Assembly: GCF_000155595.1 (NCBI RefSeq)
Contig: NZ_DS989905.1
Location: 385,040 to 449,039 of the forward strand
From: Synechococcus sp. PCC 7335
Lineage (GTDB): Bacteria; Cyanobacteriota; Cyanobacteriia; Phormidesmidales; Phormidesmidaceae
DNA: 64,000 nucleotides
Direction: 5' to 3'
Shown piece by piece: positions 47,378-57,129 of this stretch. The notes under the pieces were generated by a model. It saw only the letters and a list, made by a program, of their open reading frames with translations. It did not search any database and was not told the origin of the DNA. The translations under genes and the position numbers were made by a program. How positions within the stretch are numbered: the first letter of the stretch is position 1; every line of letters starts with the position of its first letter.

Positions 47378-48631
47378 CTAGGAGGGAAGATAAGATTCAA
47401 CAATCGAGACGACACTGTCTACACCATTCTCTTGCTCAATCTGGGCTTGTAGCTGCTGCGCTCGTTTGGAAAAACGTTCACTTGCAACGATGCTTCGAAT
47501 ACTCTTCGCTAGGCGATCGCTGGTTAGCTCCATTTGAAGATGAGTCGCAGGACTAACACCAAGCTGTTCGAGTTGCTCTCCCCAGATGGGCTGGTCAGCA
47601 AAGAACGAAACAACAATAGAAGGAATGCCAGCTCTCAAAGTCGCAGCGGTCGTTCCACCGCCGCCATGGTGAATAGCTGCAACCACTTTGGGAAAGAGCC
47701 AGTCATGCGGCACTTCTTTGAGCAGGTATATAGAATCAGGTAGCTCTGCCGTGCTAACTTCTCCCCAGCCAGAACACAATATGGCTCTTTGCCCAGTTAC
47801 AGCTAGCGCAGAGATAATAGTCTGTGCTAGCCGTTGGGGATGACGTGGAATCATACTGCCAAAACCGACATAAAATGGCTTAGGGCCTTTGTCGAGAAAG
47901 GTTTGTAATGCTAAGGGTGGATTAAACGAGTCTGCGGTATCTAGAAAGCAGTATCCAGCTTGATGAACGAAGTTGCCCCAGTCTGGAGGCGGAGGAATGA
48001 CTGCCGGGCTGTAGCAGTTGACCACAGGCATTCGTAGACCAGAAGAGTACCGATAGCTAGGACCAAACGGAGATGATATTTGGGGTAAGTTCAGTACCTC
48101 TTTTCTGAAACGATTGATAATTTCGGCATAGCGACGCCAGAGAAGAAGTTTTACCAAACGGTAGCTAAGCAGGTTGCCTAACCCTCGTATCAACCCGTCG
48201 GTGCGCTGCGAAAACTTCAAGAAGGGAAACGCTCTTGTCTGCGCGGTAGGAAGTAAAGTTGCTAGTATTCCCGGAACTCCTAGTGCTTCTGCGATGTGGT
48301 ATCCCCAAAGGGTTATGGGCGAGAACACAATCAGTTCGCTGTCTTTACAGGCATTCCATGCATCAGACATTTGTTGCCATAGAAGCTCATCGTCAATTAG
48401 TCTCACGCTATCTCCTTCAAGCAGATCAAGTCCGATTGGTGAACTTAGTAGCGTCTTAAAGTTTCCTGAAACAGATAAGAAGGGGATGTTGAAGCAAGCA
48501 GCGAAGCTAGCGAAGTTAGAACTGCCTGCCAAAGTCACGTTGTGTCCTTTCCTCATCAGACCAAGCGCAATGGCACAGTAGGGCTGAATGTCGCCGCGAG
48601 AGCCAATTGTCAAAATAGTGATGTTTGCCAT
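47378..48631 (-). CDS. Glycosyltransferase, UGT/sterol-glucosyltransferase-like (GT1/GT28)
   Basis: The product has 417 residues from ATG 48631, where the family start motif Ile-Thr-Ile-Leu-Thr-Ile-Gly-Ser-Arg-Gly-Asp-Ile-Gln-Pro begins; the frame extends upstream to 48670. The donor site is His-His-Gly-Gly-Gly-Gly-Thr-Thr-Ala-Ala, then Phe-Phe-Ala-Asp-Gln-Pro-Ile-Trp-Gly near 360. The N-terminal motif and the Asp-Gln-Pro-x-Trp-Gly block favour the lipid/sterol-glucosyltransferase-like branch. Transfers a sugar from an NDP-sugar to a lipid or polyketide-like acceptor; the acceptor is unknown. Confidence 0.87.
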   Translation of the reverse strand: MANITILTIGSRGDIQPYCAIALGLMRKGHNVTLAGSSNFASFAACFNIPFLSVSGNFKTLLSSPIGLDLLEGDSVRLIDDELLWQQMSDAWNACKDSELIVFSPITLWGYHIAEALGVPGILATLLPTAQTRAFPFLKFSQRTDGLIRGLGNLLSYRLVKLLLWRRYAEIINRFRKEVLNLPQISSPFGPSYRYSSGLRMPVVNCYSPAVIPPPPDWGNFVHQAGYCFLDTADSFNPPLALQTFLDKGPKPFYVGFGSMIPRHPQRLAQTIISALAVTGQRAILCSGWGEVSTAELPDSIYLLKEVPHDWLFPKVVAAIHHGGGGTTAATLRAGIPSIVVSFFADQPIWGEQLEQLGVSPATHLQMELTSDRLAKSIRSIVASERFSKRAQQLQAQIEQENGVDSVVSIVESYLPS

Positions 48632-48813
48632 ACCGCTTGGTGCTACCAACTTTCTCTGGTTCACGGTCAATATTTGTTTAAGACACTGTAGACAGCCTAC
48701 TTCTGATATGTCAATCTTGAGGAGCGAAAATTATGCAGATTAGCGTTGCTGAATTCAGGTATGAATCGGTAATCGCCAGGGAGGTACCTTAACTAATAAG
48801 AAACAGATTATTT

Positions 48814-49098
48814 ATGAGGAGGTTGGCACTGCTAGTTTGTAGGTACTATCTGGTAGATGTTCTGTTTCCTGAAGCCAAAGAAGTCCAAGTGATTTTAGAC
48901 AACCGCGACCCCCATACAGTTGCGGCGCTCTACAGAACGTTTGAGCCTGACGAAGCCCTGCATATCCTTAATCGGCTTCGATTTAACTACACACCGAAGC
49001 ACGCTCGTGGTCTCAACATGGTTGAATTTGAGTGCTCTATCCTATCTAGGCAATGCTTGAGTCCTCGCATTCCTGAGTTTGAGCAGCTGACTCAGTGA
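48814..49098 (+). pseudogene. IS630-family transposase remnant
   Basis: About 80 C-terminal residues remain: Leu-Asp-Asn-Arg-Asp-Pro-His-Thr, then Tyr-Thr-Pro-Lys-His-Ala-Arg-Gly-Leu-Asn-Met-Val-Glu-Phe-Glu and Ser-Arg-Gln-Cys-Leu. This is the DDE_3 block with the second Asp and the catalytic Glu. The N-terminal two thirds are missing, and the first 15 residues of the frame are not transposase-like. It is inactive. Confidence 0.8.
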
Positions 49099-49134
49099 CT
49101 CGCAACGTACGAACGCGTCCGCACGTTGCTATAA

Positions 49135-50340
49135 CTAGTGCGACTGACTATCAATTTCCACTCTAAGACACTGCTCTAGTGCCTGCAAGTCCATATTAAG
49201 TTCTTCTCTGAGTATATAGGTTGCTACGCCGCCAGGTGCAGGCGCTTCTTTGTATTCTTCTAATATGGCTAGGAGTAGATGCTCTGGTGCAATCTGCGAT
49301 TTTTCCTGCTGCTTTGCCTCATCTAGCGCTAACTCAATCACTCTTTTCATTCTAGGAGCGAAGGGCAGCGTTGGGGGGAAAGTACCTTCAGGAGGAGCCG
49401 GACGAGTTCCTAGCCACTTGATGACAATAGGGTGTACGCGCTCGTAGCTAACGCCGACTGAGGTAAGCGCTCTTGCGGCAATGCTTTTTCCTTCCGCTAG
49501 TATTCCAAGTAGAGCACATTCTGTTCCTAATATGTCGAAATTTATCTCTCGGATCGGAATTTCACCCAAACGAACGACTTCCTGCGTCTGCGCGGTGAAG
49601 ATCTTGTGTCGTGGGATAGCCGCATTTGTCACGTCGCCTAGCGCCATCGAAAATATTGCTCTTAAAATATAGTCAAACGCGGCGCTGTCCATTCCCCAAT
49701 CTGTGGCAATGTTGCCCTCTCGCTGATACATCTTTATTAGCGATTCATAGATTTCTCCATCCCCCTGTACAAAAGATTTCATACTCCACAGCCAGCGCCT
49801 GGCGAGCATTCGCACGGAAGGACTATTTAAGGCACTATTTCGGTTCATTTCAGTTCGAATACCGTTCAGTATTTTCTGCCATTCCTCTTCTCCTTCACGA
49901 AGCCGATAGTCAAGTACTTTTTGTTGTTCTGGTGTGAAATATTGAGTGGTCATTGTGATGGTCTCCATTGTTTGAATTAGGTTGCCAACCGCAACTGATT
50001 GAGTGGTTTCTAGCTCCTTGACGATGCTGTTCAGGCGATTAAGCAGCGTATGGGATAGCGAAATCTGTTCGTGCAGGCGATGCCTATGCAGTTCGATTAC
50101 TTGCGGCAGCGAATAGCCAGGACGCTCCAAGCAATTACGAATTTCGCTGAGCGAGAAACCTAGCTGTCGTAAAGACAAAATCTGCTGTAGCCGGATGATA
50201 TCGCGATCGCTATACAGCCGATGGTCAGACTCACTGCGGTGTGAAGGCACTAGTAGCTGAATCTCATCGTAGTAATGCAGCGTCCGCACCGAGAGGCCAG
50301 TTTGTTTAGCCAGCTCGCCAATCTTCAGTAAGCCAGACAT
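49135..50340 (-). CDS. MerR-family regulator with Clp N-like C-terminal domain
   Basis: The product has 401 residues. MerR winged HTH (Leu-Lys-Ile-Gly-Glu-Leu-Ala-Lys-Gln-Thr-Gly-Leu-Ser) and dimerisation coiled coil (to about 120) are followed by a TipAS-like helical region (about 130-230). A Clp R/N-type double domain comes next (about 240-395, including Ala-Pro-Glu-His-Leu-Leu-Leu-Ala-Ile-Leu). TipA-like regulators bind drugs or peptides and act on their own promoter by twisting the 19-20 bp spacer; the Clp-N part may bind unfolded or modified peptide. The upstream 320 bp are expected to contain the operator, which I could not pin down. Confidence 0.88.
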   Translation of the reverse strand: MSGLLKIGELAKQTGLSVRTLHYYDEIQLLVPSHRSESDHRLYSDRDIIRLQQILSLRQLGFSLSEIRNCLERPGYSLPQVIELHRHRLHEQISLSHTLLNRLNSIVKELETTQSVAVGNLIQTMETITMTTQYFTPEQQKVLDYRLREGEEEWQKILNGIRTEMNRNSALNSPSVRMLARRWLWSMKSFVQGDGEIYESLIKMYQREGNIATDWGMDSAAFDYILRAIFSMALGDVTNAAIPRHKIFTAQTQEVVRLGEIPIREINFDILGTECALLGILAEGKSIAARALTSVGVSYERVHPIVIKWLGTRPAPPEGTFPPTLPFAPRMKRVIELALDEAKQQEKSQIAPEHLLLAILEEYKEAPAPGGVATYILREELNMDLQALEQCLRVEIDSQSH

Positions 50341-50662
50341 CTCTATCTACGCTCCTACTCTTCAAAAGTTGTGAAAGAATTGCGGTTGATAGATTCATTC
50401 TAAAACCTGACGTTGCGTGAGGTGCAAGAGCTATTCTTTAACTCTTCACCGGTTGAGTACTCAGCACCTTTCCTATCTTCTGAACTACGCATAGCAAACG
50501 CTTTGATGTAATAGGACGTTTGCTAGTCGAGTTACCTGCCACCATACAGCAATTCTGACTGATAAAAATGTCATAAGCAACTTGACAGAAGCTACAGAAG
50601 AGATTTCATATAGAGCGTTGAACCTCATGTAGTTTCAACAAAACTCAAAAGTTACTTTCATT
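50341..50662. other. Intergenic region upstream of the MerR gene
   Basis: 322 bp, probably with the MerR-regulated promoter. I see no clear 19-bp-spaced promoter or dyad I would defend. Confidence 0.4.
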
Positions 50663-51046
50663 TTGCTCCTTGCTATTCTCTCTAGGAAGATAGAAAAGCA
50701 TCGTTCGGCGAATGGACAAAACAGCTATATAGACTGCACCAAGCAACTGCACCAAAGTATTGCCGCAGACTGCGTTGCATTTTCTTATCGGTTCAAGACA
50801 CTAACCTTAGGGCTCAATGTGATTGCAACAGATATCTCTCGCCCGCTAGCAAAAGTCGGCTACGCTTTCAGCGAATACAACTTTTTACCGTACGTAGATT
50901 TGCATGAGAACTGCAACGTTGGCCAAAAGAGACCCGTTTGCTCTTTAATTTGGGACTATGTAGAAGCAAATGCAGGTCGAATCGTAACAGAGTGGTTTGA
51001 GCCCTTTCGGGCTTACCTTCATAATTGCGAATATCAGAGCGCTTAA
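50663..51046 (+). CDS. Uncertain 127-residue protein
   Basis: A TTG-started frame with Met only at the initiator. Composition is protein-like, with six Cys and Pro-Tyr-Val-Asp-Leu-His-Glu-Asn-Cys. No family or ribosome binding site is recognised. It might be a decayed gene fragment. Confidence 0.3.
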   Translation: MLLAILSRKIEKHRSANGQNSYIDCTKQLHQSIAADCVAFSYRFKTLTLGLNVIATDISRPLAKVGYAFSEYNFLPYVDLHENCNVGQKRPVCSLIWDYVEANAGRIVTEWFEPFRAYLHNCEYQSA

Positions 51047-51271
51047 GCTCAAGACCGTTGGACTTATCGTTCAAGTGCTTCCTTCAATATTGAAGAAAGG
51101 GCCGTACTCTTGAAGTCATAGAGCTATCTAAGGAAAGATCTTATGCCATTCGCCATGTGTACAATGTCTTCTGCATAATGACTTTGTTCATAGGTTGAGC
51201 GTGACTTATAGCAGGTGCTTTTTGTAGAAGCTGCTTTTATCATTGCTATATTCGGATGTTACGACACTTCT

Positions 51272-52181
51272 ATGAAACCTCTACAGCCAATGTCTTTTAT
51301 CGTAGCCATTGCGATCCTGGTGTTTGCTGGCCTGTTATCTGCATGCGAAAGTAAGATCCTTACTCACTCAACTACTCCGCCTACTCCAGAGGCGCCTGCC
51401 GAAACCGCTCCCTCTAACGTAGAACAAAACTTGTCAGTCGCAACAGACTGTGCAACCTATCAAAAGGCTTTCGAACTACACCTCGATTCTGAAGCAGTTA
51501 ATTGCAGCGCTGATTTTCTTGAGGTAGCCGCGACAGGTATTCCTGATTTAATATCTGAAGTCAGTGAAGATGTACCGATGGTAGGCATCCGATCTTGGAT
51601 ACAAAGGGTTCTCATTCCCTACGATTACCAGTGGCGTATTCCTCTTTCTCCTACTTGGTTATCTGAACCTACTGAAGCCAGTGCGCGTGGGCCAATAGCG
51701 GTGGCAGTTGACGGCGTGCCAATTTTTCATTACGAGCGACGACCTGATGTCTCGACCTCGCTAGATAACCATGAGCAGCACAATGATACCGTTACCCAGG
51801 GCGAATTAGACCAGTGCGGCGGCCACGCAGGGCAAGGTGAAGATTATCACTATCACTACGCTCCGGTTTGCCTAATGGATAAGCATAGCCCTGACTTACC
51901 CATTGCCTTTTGTCTTGAACGGTGCACCTATCTATTACGGTGAAGGGGGTGATGACTACTATGGACGCGGTAGATACAACAATCTTAGTTATCTACCGGA
52001 TGAAGCACTAGACGACTGCAACGCATTGCAAATGCCAGACGGTAGCTATGTTCATTCCACCACCAAAGACCCACCTTATGTTGTGGGTTGCTATCACGGC
52101 GCTTTTGACACTGAGCTGCAGATAGAACCACCGCCCTTCGATGCCCTAGCACAGCGCACACCAAACCCCCTAGAACGTTGA
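51272..52181 (+). pseudogene. YHYH-domain lipoprotein, frameshifted
   Basis: From ATG 51272, a lipoprotein signal (Leu-Leu-Ser-Ala-Cys) leads to a YHYH domain: Asp-Gly-Val-Pro-Ile-Phe, then Asp-Gln-Cys-Gly-Gly-His-Ala, and Tyr-His-Tyr-His-Tyr-Ala. The frame then continues out of register in the run of four T at 51908-51911 and stops at 51943. With one T fewer, it reads on as Phe-Val-Leu-Asn-Gly-Ala-Pro-Ile-Tyr-Tyr and through a normal YHYH C-terminus to 52181. Either a real null allele or a homopolymer sequencing error. YHYH proteins are exported and of unknown function. Confidence 0.85.
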
Positions 52182-52279
52182 GAACTCATTGGGTTTCCAT
52201 GCCGTTTTTGCACCTTTGCCATAGTTTCTAGACGTTCAAGTTGGGGGCTGAAAGCTAACTATAGCGGTGCTTTCAGATT

Positions 52280-52630
52280 CTAATTGCCTCTGGTGACAGC
52301 AATACTCGCACAAAACCTATCAGCACCGACATAGAGGTACTCATGTGTTTGTCCCTGCTTAGGGGTTGGTGGGTCTGCCAAACCAGTACGCTTCAAGAAG
52401 AAGGCGACCCCGATAGCTACCACACAGCCTAGGGTTAGCCCTGTCAATAGTAACCCTATGACAAAATTACGTAACCGCTGTATATCCTGTTTGATATGGG
52501 GGGAAGGGTTACTAGTGGGAGAACCCTGCCGAAGAGGATCAAGCCCTGCGTCACTAGTAGCTTCTTGCTCAATATCGTTTGCATCGGGCAAGGGGTTTTG
52601 TTGAGGGTCGTGGAAGGGAGAATTTGTCAC
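52280..52630 (-). CDS. Small single-pass membrane protein, unknown
   Basis: The product has 116 residues from a GTG start at 52630. A polar, Asn/Pro-rich N-terminus (1-50) is followed by one TM helix (about 55-80: Val-Ile-Gly-Leu-Leu-Leu-Thr-Gly-Leu) and a short C-terminal segment with one Cys. No family is recognised. Confidence 0.5.
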   Translation of the reverse strand: MTNSPFHDPQQNPLPDANDIEQEATSDAGLDPLRQGSPTSNPSPHIKQDIQRLRNFVIGLLLTGLTLGCVVAIGVAFFLKRTGLADPPTPKQGQTHEYLYVGADRFCASIAVTRGN

Positions 52631-52908
52631 AGAGAACAGTTTTTCATGTGTGCAGTCATGTCAGCATTGTCATATCCCGCTGGCAGTGCTAGACATCCAT
52701 GATAGCTGAGTTTGAAGTAGTTCGTAAGAGGGAGCGATCGCCTGCTATCTTTCTGGCAGTCCCCTTTGTATGCATCGATCGACTTCTGCGAAGAAGGTAG
52801 AGAACGAAGCTACCGGGGATAATGCTTATGGGAAAGAGCTTTCGGCAAGACGGATACCCTCATCAGCATCCTTACGCCTTTCGGTCAGTAGCACATTCCC
52901 TTTGCTAG

Positions 52909-53765
52909 CAGGGCAAACGCATACTCGAAAAAGGTAGGATACTGAATAATTAGCGCATTATTCTGTCTTGCCAATGAGTCAGTCAGCTAGCCCATCGGGT
53001 TCACTGTTAACGCACTTTAATCTGGGAAGACATCGAAGCCTATGGCCATAGCAAGTCAACCTGGCTTAAAACGTTCCTCAGCCTGCCGAGCGGCATTCCA
53101 TCGCATGACACGATTGCCAGGGTGTTTGCGCTGCTAGACGATTGATGCAATGGGCGCACAGACAGAGATTGCTAAACAGATTATTGACAAAGGTGCTGAC
53201 TACGTTCTGAGCCTCAAAGGGAACCAGGGTAACCTGCTCAAAGATGTGAAACAGTTGTTTGATTGGGCAGTTAAAACCGACTTCAAGGACATTGAACACG
53301 AAGCCTACCAAACGGTTGATAAGGGGCATGGCCGGATTGAGGTCAGGCGCTACTGGCTACTCGATAAGGTTGAACATCTTGAGAATGCACAGCGCTGGAA
53401 AGGACTCAAACGGGTTGGAATGATTGAAACAGAGCGTCGCATTGAGGGGCAACCAACCACGAAAGAACGACGCTACTACTTAGTCAGTCTAGACGGTGGT
53501 GTAGAGCGCTTTGCCTACGCTAGTCGCGGGCACTGGGGCATAGAAAACAAGCTACATTGGAGCTTAGAGGTCGTTTTTCGTGAAGATGACTCGCGCATTC
53601 GTAAGGGCCATGCGCCGGAGAATATGACCATCATGCGAAAGATTGCACTCAACTTACTCGTTAAAGAATCGTCCAAAGGTTCTAAGAAAAACAAAAGACT
53701 CAAAGCTGGCTGGGACAATGACTTCCTCATTCGTGTCCTACTCGCTTGAGTATGCGTTTGCCCTG
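52909..53765 (+). mobile_element. ISAs1-family element with two internal deletions
   Basis: 857 bp. CAGGGCAAACGCATACTC (52909-52926) is exactly inverted at 53748-53765, giving 18-bp perfect terminal repeats. The transposase lacks two segments, so the element cannot move by itself but could be moved by an intact relative. No target duplication is evident in the flanks. Confidence 0.88.
52974..53749 (+). pseudogene. ISAs1-family transposase, doubly deleted
   Basis: The N-terminal start (Met-Ser-Gln-Ser ... Leu-Leu-Thr-His-Phe-Asn) passes straight into Trp-Glu-Asp-Ile-Glu-Ala-Tyr-Gly-His-Ser-Lys, skipping the usual Asp-Pro-Arg-Arg region. After Arg-Val-Phe-Ala-Leu-Leu-Asp-Asp it stops, and Ile-Asp-Ala-Met-Gly-Ala-Gln follows in another frame, skipping about 90-100 residues that include the first catalytic Asp. 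The rest is intact to 53749. Deletion junctions are near 53013 and 53142. Confidence 0.85.
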
Positions 53766-53927
53766 CGCTGCGGTCAGCCTGTCGGCTCAGCTAACGTCAG
53801 CTCATGGCATCACATAGGAAAGCCTGCTATCGCGAAAACCTAACAAGCGATGCGTAATCATGGCAACATCCGCTGTTTTGACAGTGTGTGTCTCACACGT
53901 TGTTTTCCTACTGATTCTTGTATTTCT

Positions 53928-54308
53928 ATGCTTTCTTTGACTAGGTCACTCATTCTTGGGAGTCAGGCGGCTGCGCTTGCGGCTGTCGGTGTTTTGTTAT
54001 CAGCTGTGGCCGCTCAGGCGCAAACGATTGAGTGGACAGATGTGCCAAACGTCATCGTACCGGCTGAGATTGGCACGAACACGATCGTGAGACAAGGCAA
54101 CCAAATTATGTTTGATGCCATCGCTGATGGCCTTTATGTCCGGTATAACGGGAACTGTCAGTCTCAGGTGCTCTATCGCCTCTTGATTGGTAGTTTGGAT
54201 GAGAATAGCCAGCCGATTGATGTTATCGACTACCCGAACGAACGATGGTTTGAGGCGAATGATTATCAATCGGCTATCCTGGCTACTGCTTGTGAAGCGT
54301 CTCAGTAA
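53928..54308 (+). CDS. Exported protein, unknown
   Basis: The product has 126 residues from ATG 53928, where a signal peptide begins (Met-Leu-Ser-Leu-Thr-Arg-Ser, hydrophobic core, Ala-Ala-Gln-Ala-Gln). The frame is open to 53850 without reason to start there. The mature part has two Cys and a beta-rich pattern. No family is recognised. Confidence 0.6.
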   Translation: MLSLTRSLILGSQAAALAAVGVLLSAVAAQAQTIEWTDVPNVIVPAEIGTNTIVRQGNQIMFDAIADGLYVRYNGNCQSQVLYRLLIGSLDENSQPIDVIDYPNERWFEANDYQSAILATACEASQ

Positions 54309-54873
54309 AGCGCTCAGACAGGCAACTAGCGCTATCCCGACGCGACCTGCTGACTTAGTGGTGGCACCAGCAGACAGAGAAACAGTGTGGCTGAAGATCG
54401 CCCTCAAAGGGCTATTCTGCTCGCGCACCACACAGGACGCCAGGTTTGGCATAAAAACGCTGTAAACCTCTCTGTGAGGTGCCTATAAGCATTTTTAGCC
54501 TCTTCAAAGGACTAACCATTTCTTACCCATTGATGAGAGAGAAGAAGCAGGCAGTATCCATCCCTAACCAAGACGTCATAGCCTTTATTCTGACTACCAT
54601 GCCGTCGCTACAGTCCACCGAGATAACGGATGTCACGCGACTAAAACGAGTAGTCAACAGGAATTCGCGATGACCTAATGGCTGCTAACTTAGGGAATGA
54701 TCGCACTTCAATCAACGTGGTCACTTACTCAAAGCGGTACCATCGCCCTGCCACAGTTGCCCGTTCCGTATCGGCAAAAGGGTCGCTTTGGCTAGCTGAG
54801 ATCACGCCAACTGTTCTGCTATACCGCGCAATTGGGAGTTCTAAGAACAAGAGCTATCTCCACCACCCCTACT
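54309..54873. other. Intergenic region, 565 bp
   Basis: Two short open frames (54479-54673 and 54678-54890) lack ribosome binding sites and recognisable content. I call neither. No strong hairpin was seen. Confidence 0.4.
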
Positions 54874-55218
54874 ATGCGCGCTTTCGTTAAGCTGATCGGC
54901 TTTTGCTTACTGGTGTTCAGCATCTATCTGCTAGGCAACAACATCTTGTTTACGACCAATGTCTCTCCTTATTGGTGGAGAGGAATCACCGCTGACGCAT
55001 CTATCTTTTTTCTAGCAATCGGCGTGCTGTCGCTAGTCTTTCTACCCAACGAGTTCAGGGAGATTGGTTGGGTATCGACTGCCCTTGGCATCTTAGCCGT
55101 CTTCATAAGCAGCCGAGCTATCCTGAATCCGACTAGCCTATGGGAGTTCTTTCTAGCCTTCATAGTGATGGCGATTGGCTATCAACTGTTTTTAACCGGT
55201 CGAATACCCCTACTGTAG
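54874..55218 (+). CDS. Small membrane protein with four predicted helices
   Basis: The product has 114 residues from ATG 54874. Four hydrophobic stretches (about 3-22, 38-55, 62-80, 88-107) alternate with short loops; Trp-Trp-Arg-Gly lies in the first outer loop. No family recognised. Confidence 0.6.
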   Translation: MRAFVKLIGFCLLVFSIYLLGNNILFTTNVSPYWWRGITADASIFFLAIGVLSLVFLPNEFREIGWVSTALGILAVFISSRAILNPTSLWEFFLAFIVMAIGYQLFLTGRIPLL

Positions 55219-55399
55219 TCGCAGCTCCTTAGCCTTCAAAGCACGAATCGTAGGAGAGGGTATTCCTACCTAGAGAGAGAACATAGTCCTTTTTCTCTCT
55301 GTTAAAACAAAAGTACTAGGCAAAGTAGTCAAGTAGAGTCGGCAAGACGTTTGCGAAGCGATATCGCCGCCACCGACAGCAGCACGAGGAAAGCGTAAG

Positions 55400-55636
55400 A
55401 TGATTCCCATTCCATCGGGAACAGAAGATTTTTTGTGGACACTCAAAACAGGCATATGGTCGATAGGCACCGCTTCCTGGGTGTTTGGTATCTCGGATAG
55501 AACGTTAGCCGCCTTGATGGACGGTTACCTATCGGCAATCGACATCGTTCAGCTATGTACAGCTGCCTTCTTCTTCACCAGCTGGCTGTTCCTTAGGCCT
55601 ATGCGACTGAAGCGCAGTGACAGCAAAGCTTCGTAA
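55400..55636 (+). CDS. Small membrane-associated protein
   Basis: The product has 78 residues. GAGGAAAG lies 8 bases before the ATG. Two moderately hydrophobic segments (about 18-38 and 44-64) and a basic tail (Arg-Leu-Lys-Arg-Ser). It is convergent with psbA. No family recognised. Confidence 0.5.
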   Translation: MIPIPSGTEDFLWTLKTGIWSIGTASWVFGISDRTLAALMDGYLSAIDIVQLCTAAFFFTSWLFLRPMRLKRSDSKAS

Positions 55637-55682
55637 ACACGACCATTTGTAGCTAAGCATCGTATCAGAACTCACCAGCGAA

Positions 55683-55725
55683 AAGCCCCCCACACATATC
55701 TCATCAGAAACAGTACGGAGGGCTT
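55683..55725 (-). terminator. psbA transcription terminator
   Basis: AAGCCC (55683-55688) pairs with GGGCTT (55720-55725), extended by a C/G run with a bulge. On the minus strand the stem is followed by TTTTCG. It lies about 45 bp after the psbA stop. Confidence 0.6.
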
Positions 55726-55767
55726 CTCAGCTTATTCAATTTTTGTAATCAAGCAATCGTCGTCAGA

Positions 55768-56859
55768 CTATGCGTTGATAGAAGGAGCAGTCAAAGCAAC
55801 AGGAGCTGCTTCACCAGCGGCCAAATCGAGCGGGAAGTTGTGAGCATTGCGCTCGTGCATTACTTCCATACCCAAGTTAGCTCGGTTCAATACATCCGCC
55901 CAGCTACCAATCACACGACCCTGTGAGTCAATGATCGACTGGTTGAAGTTGAACCCGTTCAGGTTGAACGCCATAGTAGAAATACCTAGCGCTGTGAACC
56001 AGATGCCAACGACTGGCCATGCACCCAATAGGAAGTGGAGGCTACGGCTGTTGTTGAAACTTGCGTATTGGAAGATAAGACGACCGAAGTAGCCGTGCGC
56101 TGCAACGATGTTGTACGTCTCTTCTTCCTGTCCGAACTTGTAGCCGTAGTTCTGACTCTCAGTTTCTGTAGTCTCACGTACCAAGGAAGAAGTTACCAAG
56201 GAACCATGCATAGCTGAGAACAAAGAACCACCGAATACACCCGCTACACCCAACATGTGGAAGGGATGCATCAAGATGTTGTGCTCTGCCTGGAACACCA
56301 ACATGAAGTTGAACGTACCGGAGATACCCAACGGCATCCCATCAGAGAACGAACCCTGACCCAACGGGTAGATCAAGAAGACTGCAGTTGCCGCTGCGAC
56401 GGGCGCAGAATAAGCAACACAGATCCAGGGACGCATACCCAACCGGTAGGATAGTTCCCACTCACGACCCATGTAGCAGAAGACGCCGATGAGGAAGTGG
56501 AAGATAACCAACTGGTAAGGGCCGCCGTTGTAGAGCCACTCGTCTAGAGAAGCTGCTTCCCAGATAGGGTAGAAGTGCAGACCGATCGCGTTAGATGAAG
56601 GCACAACCGCACCAGAGATGATGTTGTTGCCGTACATCAGTGAACCAGCCACCGGCTCACGGATACCGTCGATGTCGACGGGGGGTGCTGCGATGAACGC
56701 AATTACGAAACAAGCTGTAGCAGCAAGCAAAGTCGGGATCATCAACACGCCGAACCAACCTACATAGAGGCGGTTCTCGGTGCTGGTAACCCACTGACAG
56801 AACTGCTCCCACAAGGAAGCATTTTCGCTTCGTTGAAGAGTAGTTGTAGTAGAAACCAT
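55768..56859 (-). CDS. psbA: Photosystem II D1 protein, high-light-type
   Basis: The product has 363 residues from ATG 56859 (frame open to 56898). It is full length, with all five TM helices, the Tyr-Z region, and the Mn/Ca ligands near the C-terminus ([13 protein letters not shown]). The C-terminal extension after Leu-Ala is removed by CtpA. At the position equivalent to residue 130 (Gly-Arg-Glu-Trp-Glu-Leu) it has Glu, as in high-light/stress D1 forms; Gln marks the low-light form. Glu130 hydrogen-bonds pheophytin and speeds charge recombination safely. D1 binds P680, pheophytin and QB in the thylakoid membrane. An ideal sigma-70-type promoter is 85 bp upstream. Confidence 0.98.
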   Translation of the reverse strand: MVSTTTTLQRSENASLWEQFCQWVTSTENRLYVGWFGVLMIPTLLAATACFVIAFIAAPPVDIDGIREPVAGSLMYGNNIISGAVVPSSNAIGLHFYPIWEAASLDEWLYNGGPYQLVIFHFLIGVFCYMGREWELSYRLGMRPWICVAYSAPVAAATAVFLIYPLGQGSFSDGMPLGISGTFNFMLVFQAEHNILMHPFHMLGVAGVFGGSLFSAMHGSLVTSSLVRETTETESQNYGYKFGQEEETYNIVAAHGYFGRLIFQYASFNNSRSLHFLLGAWPVVGIWFTALGISTMAFNLNGFNFNQSIIDSQGRVIGSWADVLNRANLGMEVMHERNAHNFPLDLAAGEAAPVALTAPSINA

Positions 56860-56942
56860 TGAATGATTGCGGAATGAATGTGGACATGCATGTAACAAAC
56901 GAAAGCGCGAATATGACTGCTTTTGTTCGTTGGTATATACCT

Positions 56943-56971
56943 ATCATAGCATATGTAACGAAATATTGCAA
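56943..56971 (-). promoter_or_regulatory. psbA promoter (-35 and -10)
   Basis: On the minus strand, TTGCAA (56966-56971) is followed after exactly 17 bp by TATGAT (56943-56948). Transcription would start near 56935, giving a 5' leader of about 75 nt. The consensus spacing and sequence support strong, sigma-70-type expression. Confidence 0.75.
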
Positions 56972-57129
56972 ACGAGTTTACAAATTATTTAGATTGTGAA
57001 CTGCCTATAAACAAAGGATTCTACGGCTATCTATAAAGAAATTCATGCTCAGCACCAGTCAATATTATTTACTTTTGTGAATAAATTTTACTTTTGTTTA
57101 CAATATCGTTGTGATATGACTTTTCGTGG

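Noticed and set aside
48814-48860. Independent start of a small protein gene
   Set aside because: The rest of the frame is clearly the C-terminal part of an IS630 transposase; the start is accidental.
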